From: Anaerolineae bacterium
GTDB lineage: Bacteria; Chloroflexota; Anaerolineae; Promineifilales; Promineifilaceae
Assembly: GCA_023382655.1 (NCBI GenBank)
Contig: JAHDWK010000015.1
Location: 1 to 64,000, forward strand
Direction: 5' to 3'
Length of the DNA: 64,000 bases
The first letter of the stretch is position 1. Each line of letters starts with the position of its first letter. The position numbers were made by a program, and so were the translations under genes. Shown here piece by piece: positions 7,817-15,403 of the stretch. The notes beneath the pieces were generated by a model. The model worked only from the letters and a program-made list of their open reading frames with translations. It had not been told where the DNA came from and made no database searches.

Positions 7817-8902
7817 ATGAAAAAAGTTAGCCTATTTATCCTGCTGACCCTCTTATTGGCAGGCTGTTCCGGCTCAGAAAGTGCGGCAGACGGTACGGCC
7901 GTGACCTCCATCCCCACCACCGCCCCTGCTCGCATCCTCACCCTGATGAGCCACGACAGTTTTGCCGTCAGCGAGACCATCATCCAGGCATTCGAGGCCG
8001 AACACAACGTTACCATTGAACTGCTGCCTGCTGGCGATACCGGCGCGGCTCTCAACCAGGCCATCCTTACCAAGGATGACCCCCTGGCCGACCTCTTTTT
8101 TGGCGTAGATAATACCTTCATGGGGCGTGCCCTCGCTGCTGACATCTTTGTGCCGTACCAATCCCCATTGCTGGCCGAAATCCGGGACGAACTGGAACTG
8201 GATGATACGTACCACCTGCTGCCCGTAGATTACGGAGATGTCTGCCTCAACTATGACAAGGCCTGGTTTGCCGCCCAAGGGTTGGAGCCGCCGCAAACGC
8301 TAACCGACCTGACCGACCCCGTTTACAAAGGGCTGCTGGTGGCCCAAAATCCGGCCACTTCCAGTCCCGGTCTGGCCTTCTTGTTGGCGACCATTGCCCA
8401 ATTTGGCGAGACTGGTGGTTACGCCTATCTCGATTACTGGGCCGACCTACGCGCCAATGAAGTGCTGATCACCAACGGCTGGGAAGATGCCTACTATGGC
8501 TATTTCACCCGCTCCGGCGGCGACCGCCCGTTGGTGGTTTCCTACGCCAGCAGTCCCCCGGCCGAATTCATCTATGCCGACCCACCGGTAGATGAAGCGC
8601 CTACCGCCAGTGTGGTAGGGCAGGGGGCTTGCTTCCGCCAGATTGAGTTTGTAGGCATCCTCAAAGGCACACAAAACCGCGACCTGGCCGAAGCCTTTGT
8701 GGATTACATGCTCAGCCAATCCTTCCAGGAGGACATCCCTCTCAATATGTTTGTCTTCCCCGCCAATGTGAACGCGGCCCTACCGCCCGCCTTTGTCGAG
8801 TGGGCACAAATTCCCGAACAGCCCGCTACCCTGCCTCCGGTGGACATTGATGCCAACCGCGACGCCTGGATTGAGGCGTGGACGGAGGTTGTTCTGCGGT
8901 AA
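7817..8902 (+). CDS. thiB: Thiamine ABC transporter substrate-binding lipoprotein (ThiB/TbpA-like)
   Basis: A 361-residue protein starting with a lipoprotein signal peptide ending in LLAGCSG, so it should be anchored outside the membrane. The mature part matches the thiamine-binding periplasmic family (LTLMSHDSFAVS, LADLFFGVDNTF, PVDYGDVCLNYD, AQNPATSSPGLAFL). A good GGAG lies before ATG 7817. It follows thiN under the TPP riboswitch. The permease and ATPase (thiP, thiQ) that normally follow are not in the window, so they must be elsewhere or replaced. Confidence 0.9.
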   Translation: MKKVSLFILLTLLLAGCSGSESAADGTAVTSIPTTAPARILTLMSHDSFAVSETIIQAFEAEHNVTIELLPAGDTGAALNQAILTKDDPLADLFFGVDNTFMGRALAADIFVPYQSPLLAEIRDELELDDTYHLLPVDYGDVCLNYDKAWFAAQGLEPPQTLTDLTDPVYKGLLVAQNPATSSPGLAFLLATIAQFGETGGYAYLDYWADLRANEVLITNGWEDAYYGYFTRSGGDRPLVVSYASSPPAEFIYADPPVDEAPTASVVGQGACFRQIEFVGILKGTQNRDLAEAFVDYMLSQSFQEDIPLNMFVFPANVNAALPPAFVEWAQIPEQPATLPPVDIDANRDAWIEAWTEVVLR

Positions 8903-8987
8903 GCAGTGAGCTGTGGGCAGTGAGCGGTGAACAGTAGAATTTTATGAGCATATATTTCTGACTGTTTACTGTTTACTGCTCACTGAT
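8901..8987. repeat. Inverted repeat of CAGTGAGC/ACAGT units after thiB
   Basis: GCAGTGAGC and GAACAGT units on the left face ACTGTTTACTGTTTACTGCTCACTG-type units on the right. It begins within the thiB stop codon. A half-copy (TTTACTGCTCACTG repeats) lies at 56040-56080. Confidence 0.7.
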
Positions 8988-8991
8988 ATAC

Positions 8992-9090
8992 TTTGCCAAC
9001 GCCGGTGGCGGAAAAGGTTCTTGCCTGAGGACTGAATACCCGGCTAAACAAAACCGCGGCAAAAACAGGCCATACCGCGAAACGCGAACA
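8992..9090 (+). ncRNA. Candidate structured leader upstream of queF (possible preQ1-responsive RNA)
   Basis: Nested complementary segments suggest a folded RNA: outer TTTGCC (8992-8997) with GGCAAA (9058-9063); inner GCCGG (9001-9005) with CCGGC (9040-9044); and within it GGCgGAA with TTCttGCC. An A-rich strand TAAACAAAAC follows the inner helix, as in class I preQ1 aptamers. The remaining loop is longer than in known preQ1-I RNAs, and I cannot match it to a consensus. Its place before queF is what makes it worth noting. Confidence 0.35.
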
Positions 9091-9112
9091 ATAAAATACA
9101 TGGGACAAGGTG

Positions 9113-9180
9113 ACATTTGACAAGATGACAAGGTGTTTTGTTGCCATGTTACCCCTTCACCTTGTCACCTTGTCAGGTTA
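9113..9180. repeat. Inverted repeat of GACAAGGT units before queF
   Basis: GACAAGATGACAAGGTG (9119-9135) pairs with 9158-9174 at 16 of 17 positions. The GACAAGAT unit recurs in the palindrome at 3810-3852. It ends just before the queF Shine-Dalgarno. Confidence 0.75.
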
Positions 9181-9194
9181 AGGAGAGTGATTAA

Positions 9195-9581
9195 GTGACG
9201 ATGGCGTATGACTTCACCAAACTGGGCCGGCCGATGAACGAACCCAGTAAGGAGTTAGACCGGTTTCCCGCACCGGCGAATGTGACGTTGGTGCGTTTTA
9301 CATCGGACGAGCTGACCAGCTTTTGCCCGGTGACGGCGCAGCCAGACTTTAATACCGTGGAAATTGAGTACGCACCCGACCAATGGTGCGTGGAGAGCAA
9401 AAGCCTGAAACTGTATCTGTGGACGTTCCGTGATGAGCCGATTTTTGGCGAGTCGCTGGCGGCTACCATTGCCCAGGATTTGTCTGACCAGTTGCAGCCC
9501 CACTTTTGCCGGGTGACGCTGCACCAGAATATCCGGGGTGGATTGCAGATGACGGCCGTTGCTGAGGTGCGTAATCCGTAA
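9195..9581 (+). CDS. queF: NADPH-dependent 7-cyano-7-deazaguanine reductase (short QueF)
   Basis: A 128-residue short-form QueF that reduces preQ0 to preQ1 in queuosine synthesis. Catalytic Cys lies in SFCPVTAQPDF and the substrate-binding CVESKSLKLYL follows. GTG 9195 has AAGGAGAG eight bases upstream, so I prefer it to ATG 9201. It heads the order queF-queC-queD-queE. The last residues (VRNP, stop) are encoded by the CGTAATCC-type repeat. Confidence 0.95.
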   Translation: MTMAYDFTKLGRPMNEPSKELDRFPAPANVTLVRFTSDELTSFCPVTAQPDFNTVEIEYAPDQWCVESKSLKLYLWTFRDEPIFGESLAATIAQDLSDQLQPHFCRVTLHQNIRGGLQMTAVAEVRNP

Positions 9582-9643
9582 ATCGTAATCCGTTATCCGA
9601 AAGATCGGTTCACGGATTACGGATTACGGTTCACGAAATACGG
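9569..9643. repeat. Inverted repeat of CGTAATC units between queF and queC
   Basis: CGTAATCCGT units on the left face ACGGATTACGGATTACGG units on the right. The left arm contains the queF stop and the right arm ends just before the queC Shine-Dalgarno. Confidence 0.75.
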
Positions 9644-9652
9644 AGAAAAAAC

Positions 9653-10330
9653 ATGGTAGATTCAGTCGTTATTGTCAGCGGCGGCATGGACAGTGTGACG
9701 CTGCTGCATTATCTCGTGAAACAAGAGCGGCGTCGCCCGGCGGTGATTACCTTTATTTATGGGCAGAAGCATCAGAAAGAGGTGGCGCTGGCTCAGGCGC
9801 AGGCCAAACTGGCGGGATGTGAGCAGCATCTGGTGTTGGACCTGGCGTTGTTACGGCCGTTATTCGGCCATTCCGCGCTGGTGGATACGGCTACGGCCGT
9901 GCCCCTGATGCAAGACGTTCAGGGCGACCCGCAGCCCGCCACCTACGTGCCCAATCGCAACATGATCTTCCTGGCGCTGGCGGCTGCCTACGCCGAGACC
10001 AATGGTGTGGGCGACATTTACTACGGGGCGCAGCGGCACGACATGTACGGTTATTGGGACACCACCCCCCAATTTCTGGCGGCGCTGAATGAGGTGTACG
10101 GCCTGAACCGCCAGACGGCGGTTTACATTCATGCCCCCTTTGTGCAGCACAGCAAGGCGGACATTTTGCGCCTGGGGTTTGAATTGGGCGTGGATTATGC
10201 CCAGACCTGGTCTTGTTATGAAGGCCAGGCGTTGGCCTGTGGCCGCTGCCCCACCTGCGCTGAACGGTTGCAGGCGTTTGCGGAGGTGGGGGTGGAGGAT
10301 CCGATTGCTTACGTGAGCCGTGAACCGTGA
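9653..10330 (+). CDS. queC: 7-cyano-7-deazaguanine synthase
   Basis: A 225-residue QueC that makes preQ0 from 7-carboxy-7-deazaguanine, ammonia and ATP. The PP-loop SGGMDSVTLL is at the N-terminus, VPNRNMIFL is central, and the zinc site CGRCPTC is at the C-terminus. GGAG precedes ATG 9653 by about eight bases. The final VSREP and stop lie in a CCGTGA-type repeat. Confidence 0.96.
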   Translation: MVDSVVIVSGGMDSVTLLHYLVKQERRRPAVITFIYGQKHQKEVALAQAQAKLAGCEQHLVLDLALLRPLFGHSALVDTATAVPLMQDVQGDPQPATYVPNRNMIFLALAAAYAETNGVGDIYYGAQRHDMYGYWDTTPQFLAALNEVYGLNRQTAVYIHAPFVQHSKADILRLGFELGVDYAQTWSCYEGQALACGRCPTCAERLQAFAEVGVEDPIAYVSREP

Positions 10331-10405
10331 TGCGTGAGCCGTAATCCGTGAACCGAAGCCCGAGGTCCGAAGTCGGATTTCGGACTTCCGACTTCGGACA
10401 ACGAA
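10313..10405. repeat. Repeat cluster between queC and queD
   Basis: CCGTGA units containing the queC stop are followed by a perfect 13-base inverted repeat GTCCGAAGTCGGA (10365-10377) with 10387-10399. It ends four bases before the queD ATG. Confidence 0.75.
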
Positions 10406-10409
10406 TCGT

Positions 10410-10763
10410 ATGTATACCATTAGCAAACAATTTCACTTTTCCGCCAGCCACCAGTTGGATGGCCTGCCGCCGGAACACCAGTGTGCCCGGCTGCACGGCC
10501 ACAATTATGAGGTAGAGTTGGTGTTGCAGTCTGAGACGCTGGATGAGTATGGTTTTGTGGTGGATTATCTGGCGCTCAAGCTGTTTAAGACGTACCTGGA
10601 CGAAACGCTGGATCATCGCCATTTGAATGACGTGCTGCCGTTTCCCACCACCGCCGAAAACCTGGCGCGCCATTTGTATGCGTGGGCGCAGGCGCAGTGG
10701 CCGCAGGTCACGGCCGTGCGCGTCAGCGAAACGCCGCGCACCTGGGCAGAGTACCGACCATGA
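10410..10763 (+). CDS. queD: 6-carboxy-5,6,7,8-tetrahydropterin synthase
   Basis: A 117-residue QueD/PTPS-family enzyme converting 7,8-dihydroneopterin triphosphate to 6-carboxytetrahydropterin. Zinc-binding His residues appear in FSASHQL and CARLHGHNYEV, with the Cys before LHGHN as expected, followed by LDHRHLND and PTTAENLA. Its stop overlaps the queE ATG by four bases (ATGA), indicating coupled translation. Confidence 0.95.
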   Translation: MYTISKQFHFSASHQLDGLPPEHQCARLHGHNYEVELVLQSETLDEYGFVVDYLALKLFKTYLDETLDHRHLNDVLPFPTTAENLARHLYAWAQAQWPQVTAVRVSETPRTWAEYRP

Positions 10764-11434
10764 GCGAACACCTGTATCCGGTGAATGACCTGTACACCTG
10801 CGTCCAGGGCGAAGGGGTGCAGACAGGTGTGGCGATGGTGCTGCTGCGGCTGCATGGTTGCGCGGTGGGCTGCCCCTGGTGTGATACCAAAGAGACCTGG
10901 GAGTTTGCGCCAGAAAACCAGGTGGACACTTTAGCGGCGGCGTTGGGGGCCAATCCGCGCTACGTCTATCTGTCGGCGACGGCCATTGCCGACTATATTC
11001 AGGCCAACCATCCGGGACCACAATGGGTGTTGGTGACGGGGGGTGAACCGGCGCAATATGGGTTACGGCCGTTAGTCACCGCCATTCACAACATCGGCCT
11101 GAAAGCGGCCATCGAAACCAGCGGCACGGAAGTGGGGCACGTGGATGCCGGGTTTGACTGGGTGTGTGTCTCGCCCAAGCTGAATATGCCCGGCGGCAAG
11201 GCCATCCAACCGGCAGCGCTGGCAGTAGCCGACGAAATCAAACATGTGGTTGGCCGTCAGCAGGATATTGATGAATTGGATGAATTATTGACGCCTGCCC
11301 TCAAACCCGACGTCCACATTTGCCTGCAACCGGTTAGCGTCAGCGCTAAAGCCACCGCCCTCTGCCTGGAAGTGGTGCAGCAGCGCGGCTGGCGGCTGAG
11401 TGTGCAGATGCACAAGTATATTGGGGTGAAGTAG
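10760..11434 (+). CDS. queE: 7-carboxy-7-deazaguanine synthase (radical SAM)
   Basis: A 224-residue QueE that rearranges carboxytetrahydropterin to 7-carboxy-7-deazaguanine. The radical-SAM cluster site is HGCAVGCPWCDT, preceded by the QGEGVQTG substrate motif and followed by VTGGEPAQY. ATG 10760 overlaps queD, which rules out the upstream in-frame 10682 start. It completes the preQ1 set; the entry enzyme FolE2 is about 30 kb away. Confidence 0.95.
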   Translation: MSEHLYPVNDLYTCVQGEGVQTGVAMVLLRLHGCAVGCPWCDTKETWEFAPENQVDTLAAALGANPRYVYLSATAIADYIQANHPGPQWVLVTGGEPAQYGLRPLVTAIHNIGLKAAIETSGTEVGHVDAGFDWVCVSPKLNMPGGKAIQPAALAVADEIKHVVGRQQDIDELDELLTPALKPDVHICLQPVSVSAKATALCLEVVQQRGWRLSVQMHKYIGVK

Positions 11435-11437
11435 GGG

Positions 11438-11516
11438 GAGATGGGAGATTAAGAGATTAGGAGATTGGGAGATTGTCAATCTCTCAATCTCCCAATCTCC
11501 CAATCTCCTAATCTCA
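11438..11516. repeat. Perfect 23-bp inverted repeat of GAGATTGG units after queE
   Basis: Arms 11453-11475 and 11493-11515 are exact complements built of GAGATTA/GAGATTGG units, with a 17-base loop. It starts four bases after the queE stop and ends 14 bases before the next ATG. GAGATTAGGAGATT recurs at 52765-52818 and a looser copy at 31711-31795. Confidence 0.88.
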
Positions 11517-11529
11517 AATCATAAAACCC

Positions 11530-12495
11530 ATGAATCATAAGGATGTTCTAGTTATCGGTTGTGGCGTGTCCGGGTTGTCGTGTGGCATCCGGTTGTTAGA
11601 GCGGGGGTGGCGGGTACGGATTGTGGCGCGGGAATTGCCGCCGCAGACGACCTCGGATGTGGCCGCCGCTATCTGGTATCCGTACCGTGCGTACCCGGAA
11701 GAGCGGGTGTTGGCGTGGAGCGCCGTTTCCTTCCAGGAGTTTTTGCGGCTCACGGCCGTGCCCGCCGCCGGTACCTCCCTGACCACCCTGATTGAACCCT
11801 ACCAATGGCCGGTAGCCGATCCCTGGTGGTGGTCGGCCGTGCCCCATTTCCGCCGCGCCACCGCTGCCGAACTGCCGCCGGGTTTTGTGGACGGTTATGT
11901 GGCCGAAGTACCGCTCATAGAAACACCCCTGTACATGAACTACTTGATGACCCGGTTTCAGGCAGGGGGCGGAGTGATTGAACCGGGAGAGGTGGCTGAC
12001 CTGACGGCCGTTGCCGACCAATACTCCGTGATTATCAACTGTGCCGGGCTGGGGGCGCGGAAACTGGTGGGGGACGCCACGCTCTATCCCATTCGCGGCC
12101 AGATTATGCGGGTCACGGCCGTGCCCGGTTTACACGCCTGGATTGACGAACGCAGCGATCGGGGGCTGACCTACATCATTCCCCGGCAGGATGGCGTCAT
12201 TTTGGGTGGCACGGCGCAGGCGGAGGATTGGAATTTGGCGGTGGATGGGGAGACGGCCGACCACATTCGCCAGAACTGTGTGCAGCTAGAACCCCGCCTG
12301 CTGGACGCCCAGATTTTGGAACATCGCGTCGGGCTGCGCCCCGGCCGGCCCGCCGTGCGCCTGGAGCCGCAGCCCCTCACCCCCTCCTGTACCGTCATCC
12401 ACAACTACGGGCACGGCGGCGCCGGTTTCACCCTCTCCTGGGGCTGCGCCGATGAGGTGGTTTTGCTGGCCGAATCGGTAATCGGTGAACGGTAA
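11530..12495 (+). CDS. D-amino-acid oxidase (FAD-dependent, DAO family)
   Basis: A 321-residue flavoprotein. The N-terminal Rossmann motif VIGCGVSGLSCG binds FAD, TSDVAAAIWYPY is typical of true D-amino-acid oxidases, and GLRPGRPAVRLE with NYGHGGAGFTLSWG near the C-terminus completes the signature. It should oxidise D-amino acids to keto acids with H2O2 release. It follows queE on the same strand after the repeat and is probably a separate unit. Its last codons (SVIGER, stop) are repeats of CGGTAAT. Confidence 0.9.
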   Translation: MNHKDVLVIGCGVSGLSCGIRLLERGWRVRIVARELPPQTTSDVAAAIWYPYRAYPEERVLAWSAVSFQEFLRLTAVPAAGTSLTTLIEPYQWPVADPWWWSAVPHFRRATAAELPPGFVDGYVAEVPLIETPLYMNYLMTRFQAGGGVIEPGEVADLTAVADQYSVIINCAGLGARKLVGDATLYPIRGQIMRVTAVPGLHAWIDERSDRGLTYIIPRQDGVILGGTAQAEDWNLAVDGETADHIRQNCVQLEPRLLDAQILEHRVGLRPGRPAVRLEPQPLTPSCTVIHNYGHGGAGFTLSWGCADEVVLLAESVIGER

Positions 12496-12510
12496 TCGGT
12501 AATCGGTGTG
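12471..12510. repeat. CGGTAATCGGTGAA tandem units at the oxidase gene end
   Basis: Imperfect direct copies of a CGGTAAT(C) unit run through the end of the D-amino-acid oxidase gene and include its stop codon. Confidence 0.6.
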
Positions 12511-12590
12511 TCCGCTTGTGAAGTTGCCAATAGCCTTCTATACTACGAAGCGTCAGAGCAAACTGCCACCAGCAAACAAAGAGGTTTATC

Positions 12591-12726
12591 ATGCATTTTT
12601 GCCGGATAAACCCCCCATTTTCATGTTATGCCGCAAGTTTTGCCGGGTATGCACCTGGATTTGGGAGTTTACCCTGCAAAACACGTGGGTTAAGACGAAT
12701 TTCGGGGGTTTATCCCGCATTCGTGC
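12591..12726. repeat. Nested inverted repeats left of the cassette boundary
   Basis: An outer pair contains GGATAAACCCCC (near 12603-12616) and its complement GGGGGTTTATCC (near 12704-12716). An inner pair is GTTTTGCCGGGTA with TACCCTGCAAAAC (about 12638-12683, one mismatch). An ORF of 75 codons (12506-12733) spans this DNA but has no homology signature. The structure ends three bases before the TATAAT that precedes the cassette. Confidence 0.6.
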
Positions 12727-12728
12727 AG

Positions 12729-12734
12729 TATAAT
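12729..12734 (+). promoter_or_regulatory. -10 box in front of the integron-type cassette
   Basis: A perfect TATAAT lies five bases before the left cassette boundary (12739/12740), so it would transcribe into the cassette from host DNA. No convincing -35 is seen. Confidence 0.45.
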
Positions 12735-12739
12735 AAGTG

Positions 12740-13899
12740 TTAGCCCTTTTAAGCAGCCATCGTTAATCGAGAATAGAGATGAAGCATTTTTGGCCACACG
12801 AGTATTTCCGCTTAGACTTCGATCAAATTATTGAAGAAGGAAGGCGGCAAGAGCAAATATACCCCGGAAATGCAGGTGAACTTTCGATAGTAACTGCTAT
12901 GCATGCTTTCTTTTCTAAAGATGTGCTTCCAGCTATTTTGAACGAAGATTGGGTATATGATGCAGCAGATAAATTTGCTAACGACTATGCTAAAGATTGC
13001 TTCCGTAATCTTCACCTGGGTGGTCAAGAGATTTACTTGACCCAACATAAGCTTTTAGAAATCAAAGAAAAGGTGATCGATTTTTTGGGACATGCAAAAA
13101 GTGCAGGGTTCGCTTCGCTAGAAGGGACTACTCACATAACAAAGGCTAGCGATTTTGTTGGGCTTCTCAAATTCGATGAAATGAACGTTAATTTACAACA
13201 ACGTGCCCTGGAACTTGCGAAAGAAGCCAAGGATCATGAGGATTTACAAGTTAGAGTTGTCTTGCGAGGAATTGGTGATTGCTACGAAGTTGTTTTTACT
13301 CGCATAATGTTCGTGGTTCGTCGCTCCTTAAAGGTCAAGCCTGGTCAAACCCAGGTTAAAAACGATACAAAACTGCTTCAACCTTCAGATTACATCGATT
13401 GGCTGGCAAATAACACTAATGCGCATCACATTTTGAACCAGGTTTTTGTACAACAACGTGAGTTTTATAGAGTTGCAAGAAATGTTGGGAATCATCACGA
13501 AGGTTTGGGGTGGGTAGCAGATAAAGACAAAATTATTTTGCCAGATCGAAATAACACAATTCGTGTTCATGTAGATGAGTTTCAACAGAGATTCAGATTT
13601 CTTGTTCACTTCTGTGATCTTGGATTAAGAGGGATATTATCGGCCTATTCTCAGAGAGAAAAAGGAGCGGTTGCAAACGAGTTGGTCAAAGAATATGAGC
13701 GCACATTTCCAACAAGTTGGGTTGGTGGTGAAGAAGGTGAAGTGACTCTTTATCCAACAAGCTAAATTCAAACAGGGGCTAACATTGGTTGCAGCTCGAC
13801 CGCGCGCACGAAGCTCATTCACGATTTGAGGATATGGAGGGCAAACGCTTTCCGCGCTTTGAATGTTCTGGAACCTGCTCGCGGCGGCTGAACCCGGCG
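12740..13899 (+). mobile_element. Integron gene cassette (1160 bp) with own attC
   Basis: The left boundary is G|TTAGCCC (12739-12746) and the right boundary is the core site G|TTGGGC (13899-13905), which fits GTTRRRY. The R'' sequence of the attC inside the right end, GGGCTAAC (13776-13783), is an exact complement of the cassette's own first bases GTTAGCCC. That is the relation expected when a cassette was once circular with an intact attC. It holds one ORF with a 39-base leader, lacks ACGGCCGT, and is visibly more AT-rich than its surroundings. No integrase gene lies in the window. Confidence 0.75.
12779..13765 (+). CDS. Cassette-borne protein of unknown function, 328 aa
   Basis: I do not recognise a family. 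The protein appears soluble, with charged helices and no signal peptide or membrane segment. Notable stretches are LGGQEIYLTQHKLL, a basic RRSLKVKPGQTQVK, and NVGNHHEGLGW, where two adjacent His might bind metal. Codon usage is AT-rich, unlike neighbouring genes, and the gene has no ACGGCCGT copies. It fills the integron cassette almost completely, stopping 10 bases before the attC R'' box. Only a weak purine-rich AGAG precedes the ATG. Function cannot be inferred from sequence. Confidence 0.8.
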   Translation: MKHFWPHEYFRLDFDQIIEEGRRQEQIYPGNAGELSIVTAMHAFFSKDVLPAILNEDWVYDAADKFANDYAKDCFRNLHLGGQEIYLTQHKLLEIKEKVIDFLGHAKSAGFASLEGTTHITKASDFVGLLKFDEMNVNLQQRALELAKEAKDHEDLQVRVVLRGIGDCYEVVFTRIMFVVRRSLKVKPGQTQVKNDTKLLQPSDYIDWLANNTNAHHILNQVFVQQREFYRVARNVGNHHEGLGWVADKDKIILPDRNNTIRVHVDEFQQRFRFLVHFCDLGLRGILSAYSQREKGAVANELVKEYERTFPTSWVGGEEGEVTLYPTS

Positions 13900-13905
13900 T
13901 TGGGC
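13776..13905 (+). other. attC recombination site
   Basis: Boxes in order are R'' GGGCTAAC (13776-13783); L''-like TTGCAGCTCGACCGCG (about 13789-13804); a variable centre; L'-like CGCGGCGGCTGAAC (about 13880-13893); and R' GTTGGGC (13899-13905). The L boxes are imperfectly complementary, with unpaired bases, as in folded single-strand attC sites. Length about 130 bases is within the known range. Between 13913 and 13968 an additional imperfect hairpin (ATAACAAA with TTTTGTTAT) follows. Confidence 0.72.
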
Positions 13906-14037
13906 GGCAGACATAACAAAGAAAGAATTTCTGAGAAGAAATGGTATTTTCTCTTTTGTTATTGGAAATGTTGATTGTCGTACAATTCAAACTAGATGGG
14001 CCTTTCGGGCCTCATTCTATTGGCAAGGAGTGCCATC

Positions 14038-14700
14038 ATGAAACTTCTTCTCACTTCCGGGGGTGTCACAAACAGTAGCATCCACGATGCGCTGGTTGAC
14101 CTGCTGGGCAAGCCGATCGCCGAGTGTCACGCCCTCTGCATCCCGACCGCACAGTGGGGGCACCCGATGTGCGGTCCAGCATCGGTACGAGGCTTCATAG
14201 CCGCCGGGACCGAATTCCGATACCTGTCCGGCCTGGGCTGGGCATCGCTCGGTGTCCTCGAACTCACCGCACTGCCCACCATCGGCGCGGAGCGATGGAT
14301 GCCCTGGCTCCAGGAGGCAGACGCGCTCCTGGTTGACGGCGGCGACGCGACGTACCTGTGCCACTGGATGCGGGAGTCCGGGCTGGCCGATCTGCTGCCT
14401 TCGCTGCCCGACACGGTTTGGGTGGGAGTGAGTGCCGGAAGCATGGTGATGACGCCCCGGATCGGAGCTTACTTCGTCGAGTGGCCGTCCGCGCCGGACG
14501 ACCGCACCCTGGGAGTCGTCAACTTCTCAATCTTCCCGCACCTGGACGCTTTCCCGACGAACACCCTGGCTGACGCAGCGCGGTGGGCGGCCGATATGGG
14601 CATCCCGTCCTATGCCATTGACGAACAGACAGCCATAAAGGTCGTCAATGGAACCGTCGAAGTTGTCTCTGAAGGCCATTGGAAGCAGTTTACATTCTAA
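14038..14700 (+). CDS. Peptidase S51 (dipeptidase E-like) protein
   Basis: A 220-residue protein of the PepE/S51 family, serine peptidases with a class-I glutamine-amidotransferase-like fold. The nucleophile elbow is GVSAGSMVM; LLTSGG opens the protein and LLVDGGDATYL precedes the active site. AAGGAG (14025-14030) is seven bases before ATG 14038, so the longer 13996 start is rejected. The gene is GC-rich and lacks ACGGCCGT. It lies directly after the attC site, in the segment that looks acquired. Confidence 0.85.
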   Translation: MKLLLTSGGVTNSSIHDALVDLLGKPIAECHALCIPTAQWGHPMCGPASVRGFIAAGTEFRYLSGLGWASLGVLELTALPTIGAERWMPWLQEADALLVDGGDATYLCHWMRESGLADLLPSLPDTVWVGVSAGSMVMTPRIGAYFVEWPSAPDDRTLGVVNFSIFPHLDAFPTNTLADAARWAADMGIPSYAIDEQTAIKVVNGTVEVVSEGHWKQFTF

Positions 14701-15039
14701 TTGGGTGAGGGAACTTGTTCATTTTGAATGCCACGCGATTTACAAGCATTTTTCTGGCTTCGAGTTTTTCCTGCTCCCAAACATTGTCCACGCCCGCCCA
14801 CACGCAGGTAACGCAATCCGTTAGACTGGCAGCTTGGTAGGCGGGGGGGTGGGTCAACGGCCGTGTCCCCCATTCACCATCACCACAAAAATATGATGCA
14901 CCGGGTTACGGCCGTGTCCATGTTGGACGGAAAACAATATGTTCTACGGTATGGTTCATCCGGTAGATATGAAAGATGAAACTGTCTGTCGTGTCGTCGC
15001 CGAACGCAATGAACAATCCACTCCATTTCATGCTATGCT
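14701..15039. other. Spacer without a convincing gene
   Basis: No gene with start and recognisable product is seen. The minus strand is open for about 60 codons (14704-14890) without a suitable start and could be a gene remnant. Two ACGGCCGT copies (14857, 14908) lie here, unlike in the genes on either side. Confidence 0.5.
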
Positions 15040-15267
15040 ATGCCTATGGAAATGGAAGATGAACTTCGGCCAGAATACGATTTGAAAAGTCTGCGGGTAA
15101 GAAAAGTAGGCCCTAGGCGGGCGGGATTTGGTGGGCACTTCATCCAATTAGCGCCAGATGTAGCAGAAGTATTCCCCGATTCCGAGTCAGTTAATGAAGC
15201 TTTGCGGTTTTTAATTCGTGTCACCCGCGAGAATAAACCATCAGAGCGTGTTGGCGCTGGCAATTAA
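15040..15267 (+). CDS. Small antitoxin-like protein, 75 aa
   Basis: A short acidic protein with the pattern EDELRPEYDLKSL ... APDVAEVFPDSESVNEALR, which I associate with small hypothetical proteins often annotated as antitoxin-like. The SVNEALRFLIR tail would form a helix. No toxin gene follows. Start choice is ambiguous among in-frame ATGs at 15040, 15046 and 15052, and no Shine-Dalgarno is clear. Function is inferred weakly. Confidence 0.6.
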   Translation: MPMEMEDELRPEYDLKSLRVRKVGPRRAGFGGHFIQLAPDVAEVFPDSESVNEALRFLIRVTRENKPSERVGAGN

Positions 15268-15403
15268 CCCGGATCGTACATAGAACCCGGTTGGATCATT
15301 AGGTGGCGTTGCGGGTGAGTTCCTATTGGGCATAGGGGTACGGCCGTCGTCCCCAAATATGAACAGATACTAATTCAGGTGATATGTCCAGAAGGCAGAA
15401 CAT

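Noticed and set aside
8992..9090. Firm call of a class I preQ1 riboswitch
   Set aside because: The A-rich strand fits, but the hairpin loop is far longer than the known consensus and no matching core was found, so it is kept only as a candidate.
12506..12733. 75-codon ORF upstream of the cassette
   Set aside because: It spans the nested inverted repeats, has no recognisable family signature and no Shine-Dalgarno, so it is more likely non-coding.
13899..14700. S51 peptidase gene as a second integron cassette
   Set aside because: It follows a GTTGGGC core, but I find no matching GCCCAAC R'' box or attC-like structure after its stop codon.
14704..14890. Minus-strand open stretch of about 60 codons
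   Set aside because: No usable start codon for most of its length and no known motif; at best a gene remnant.
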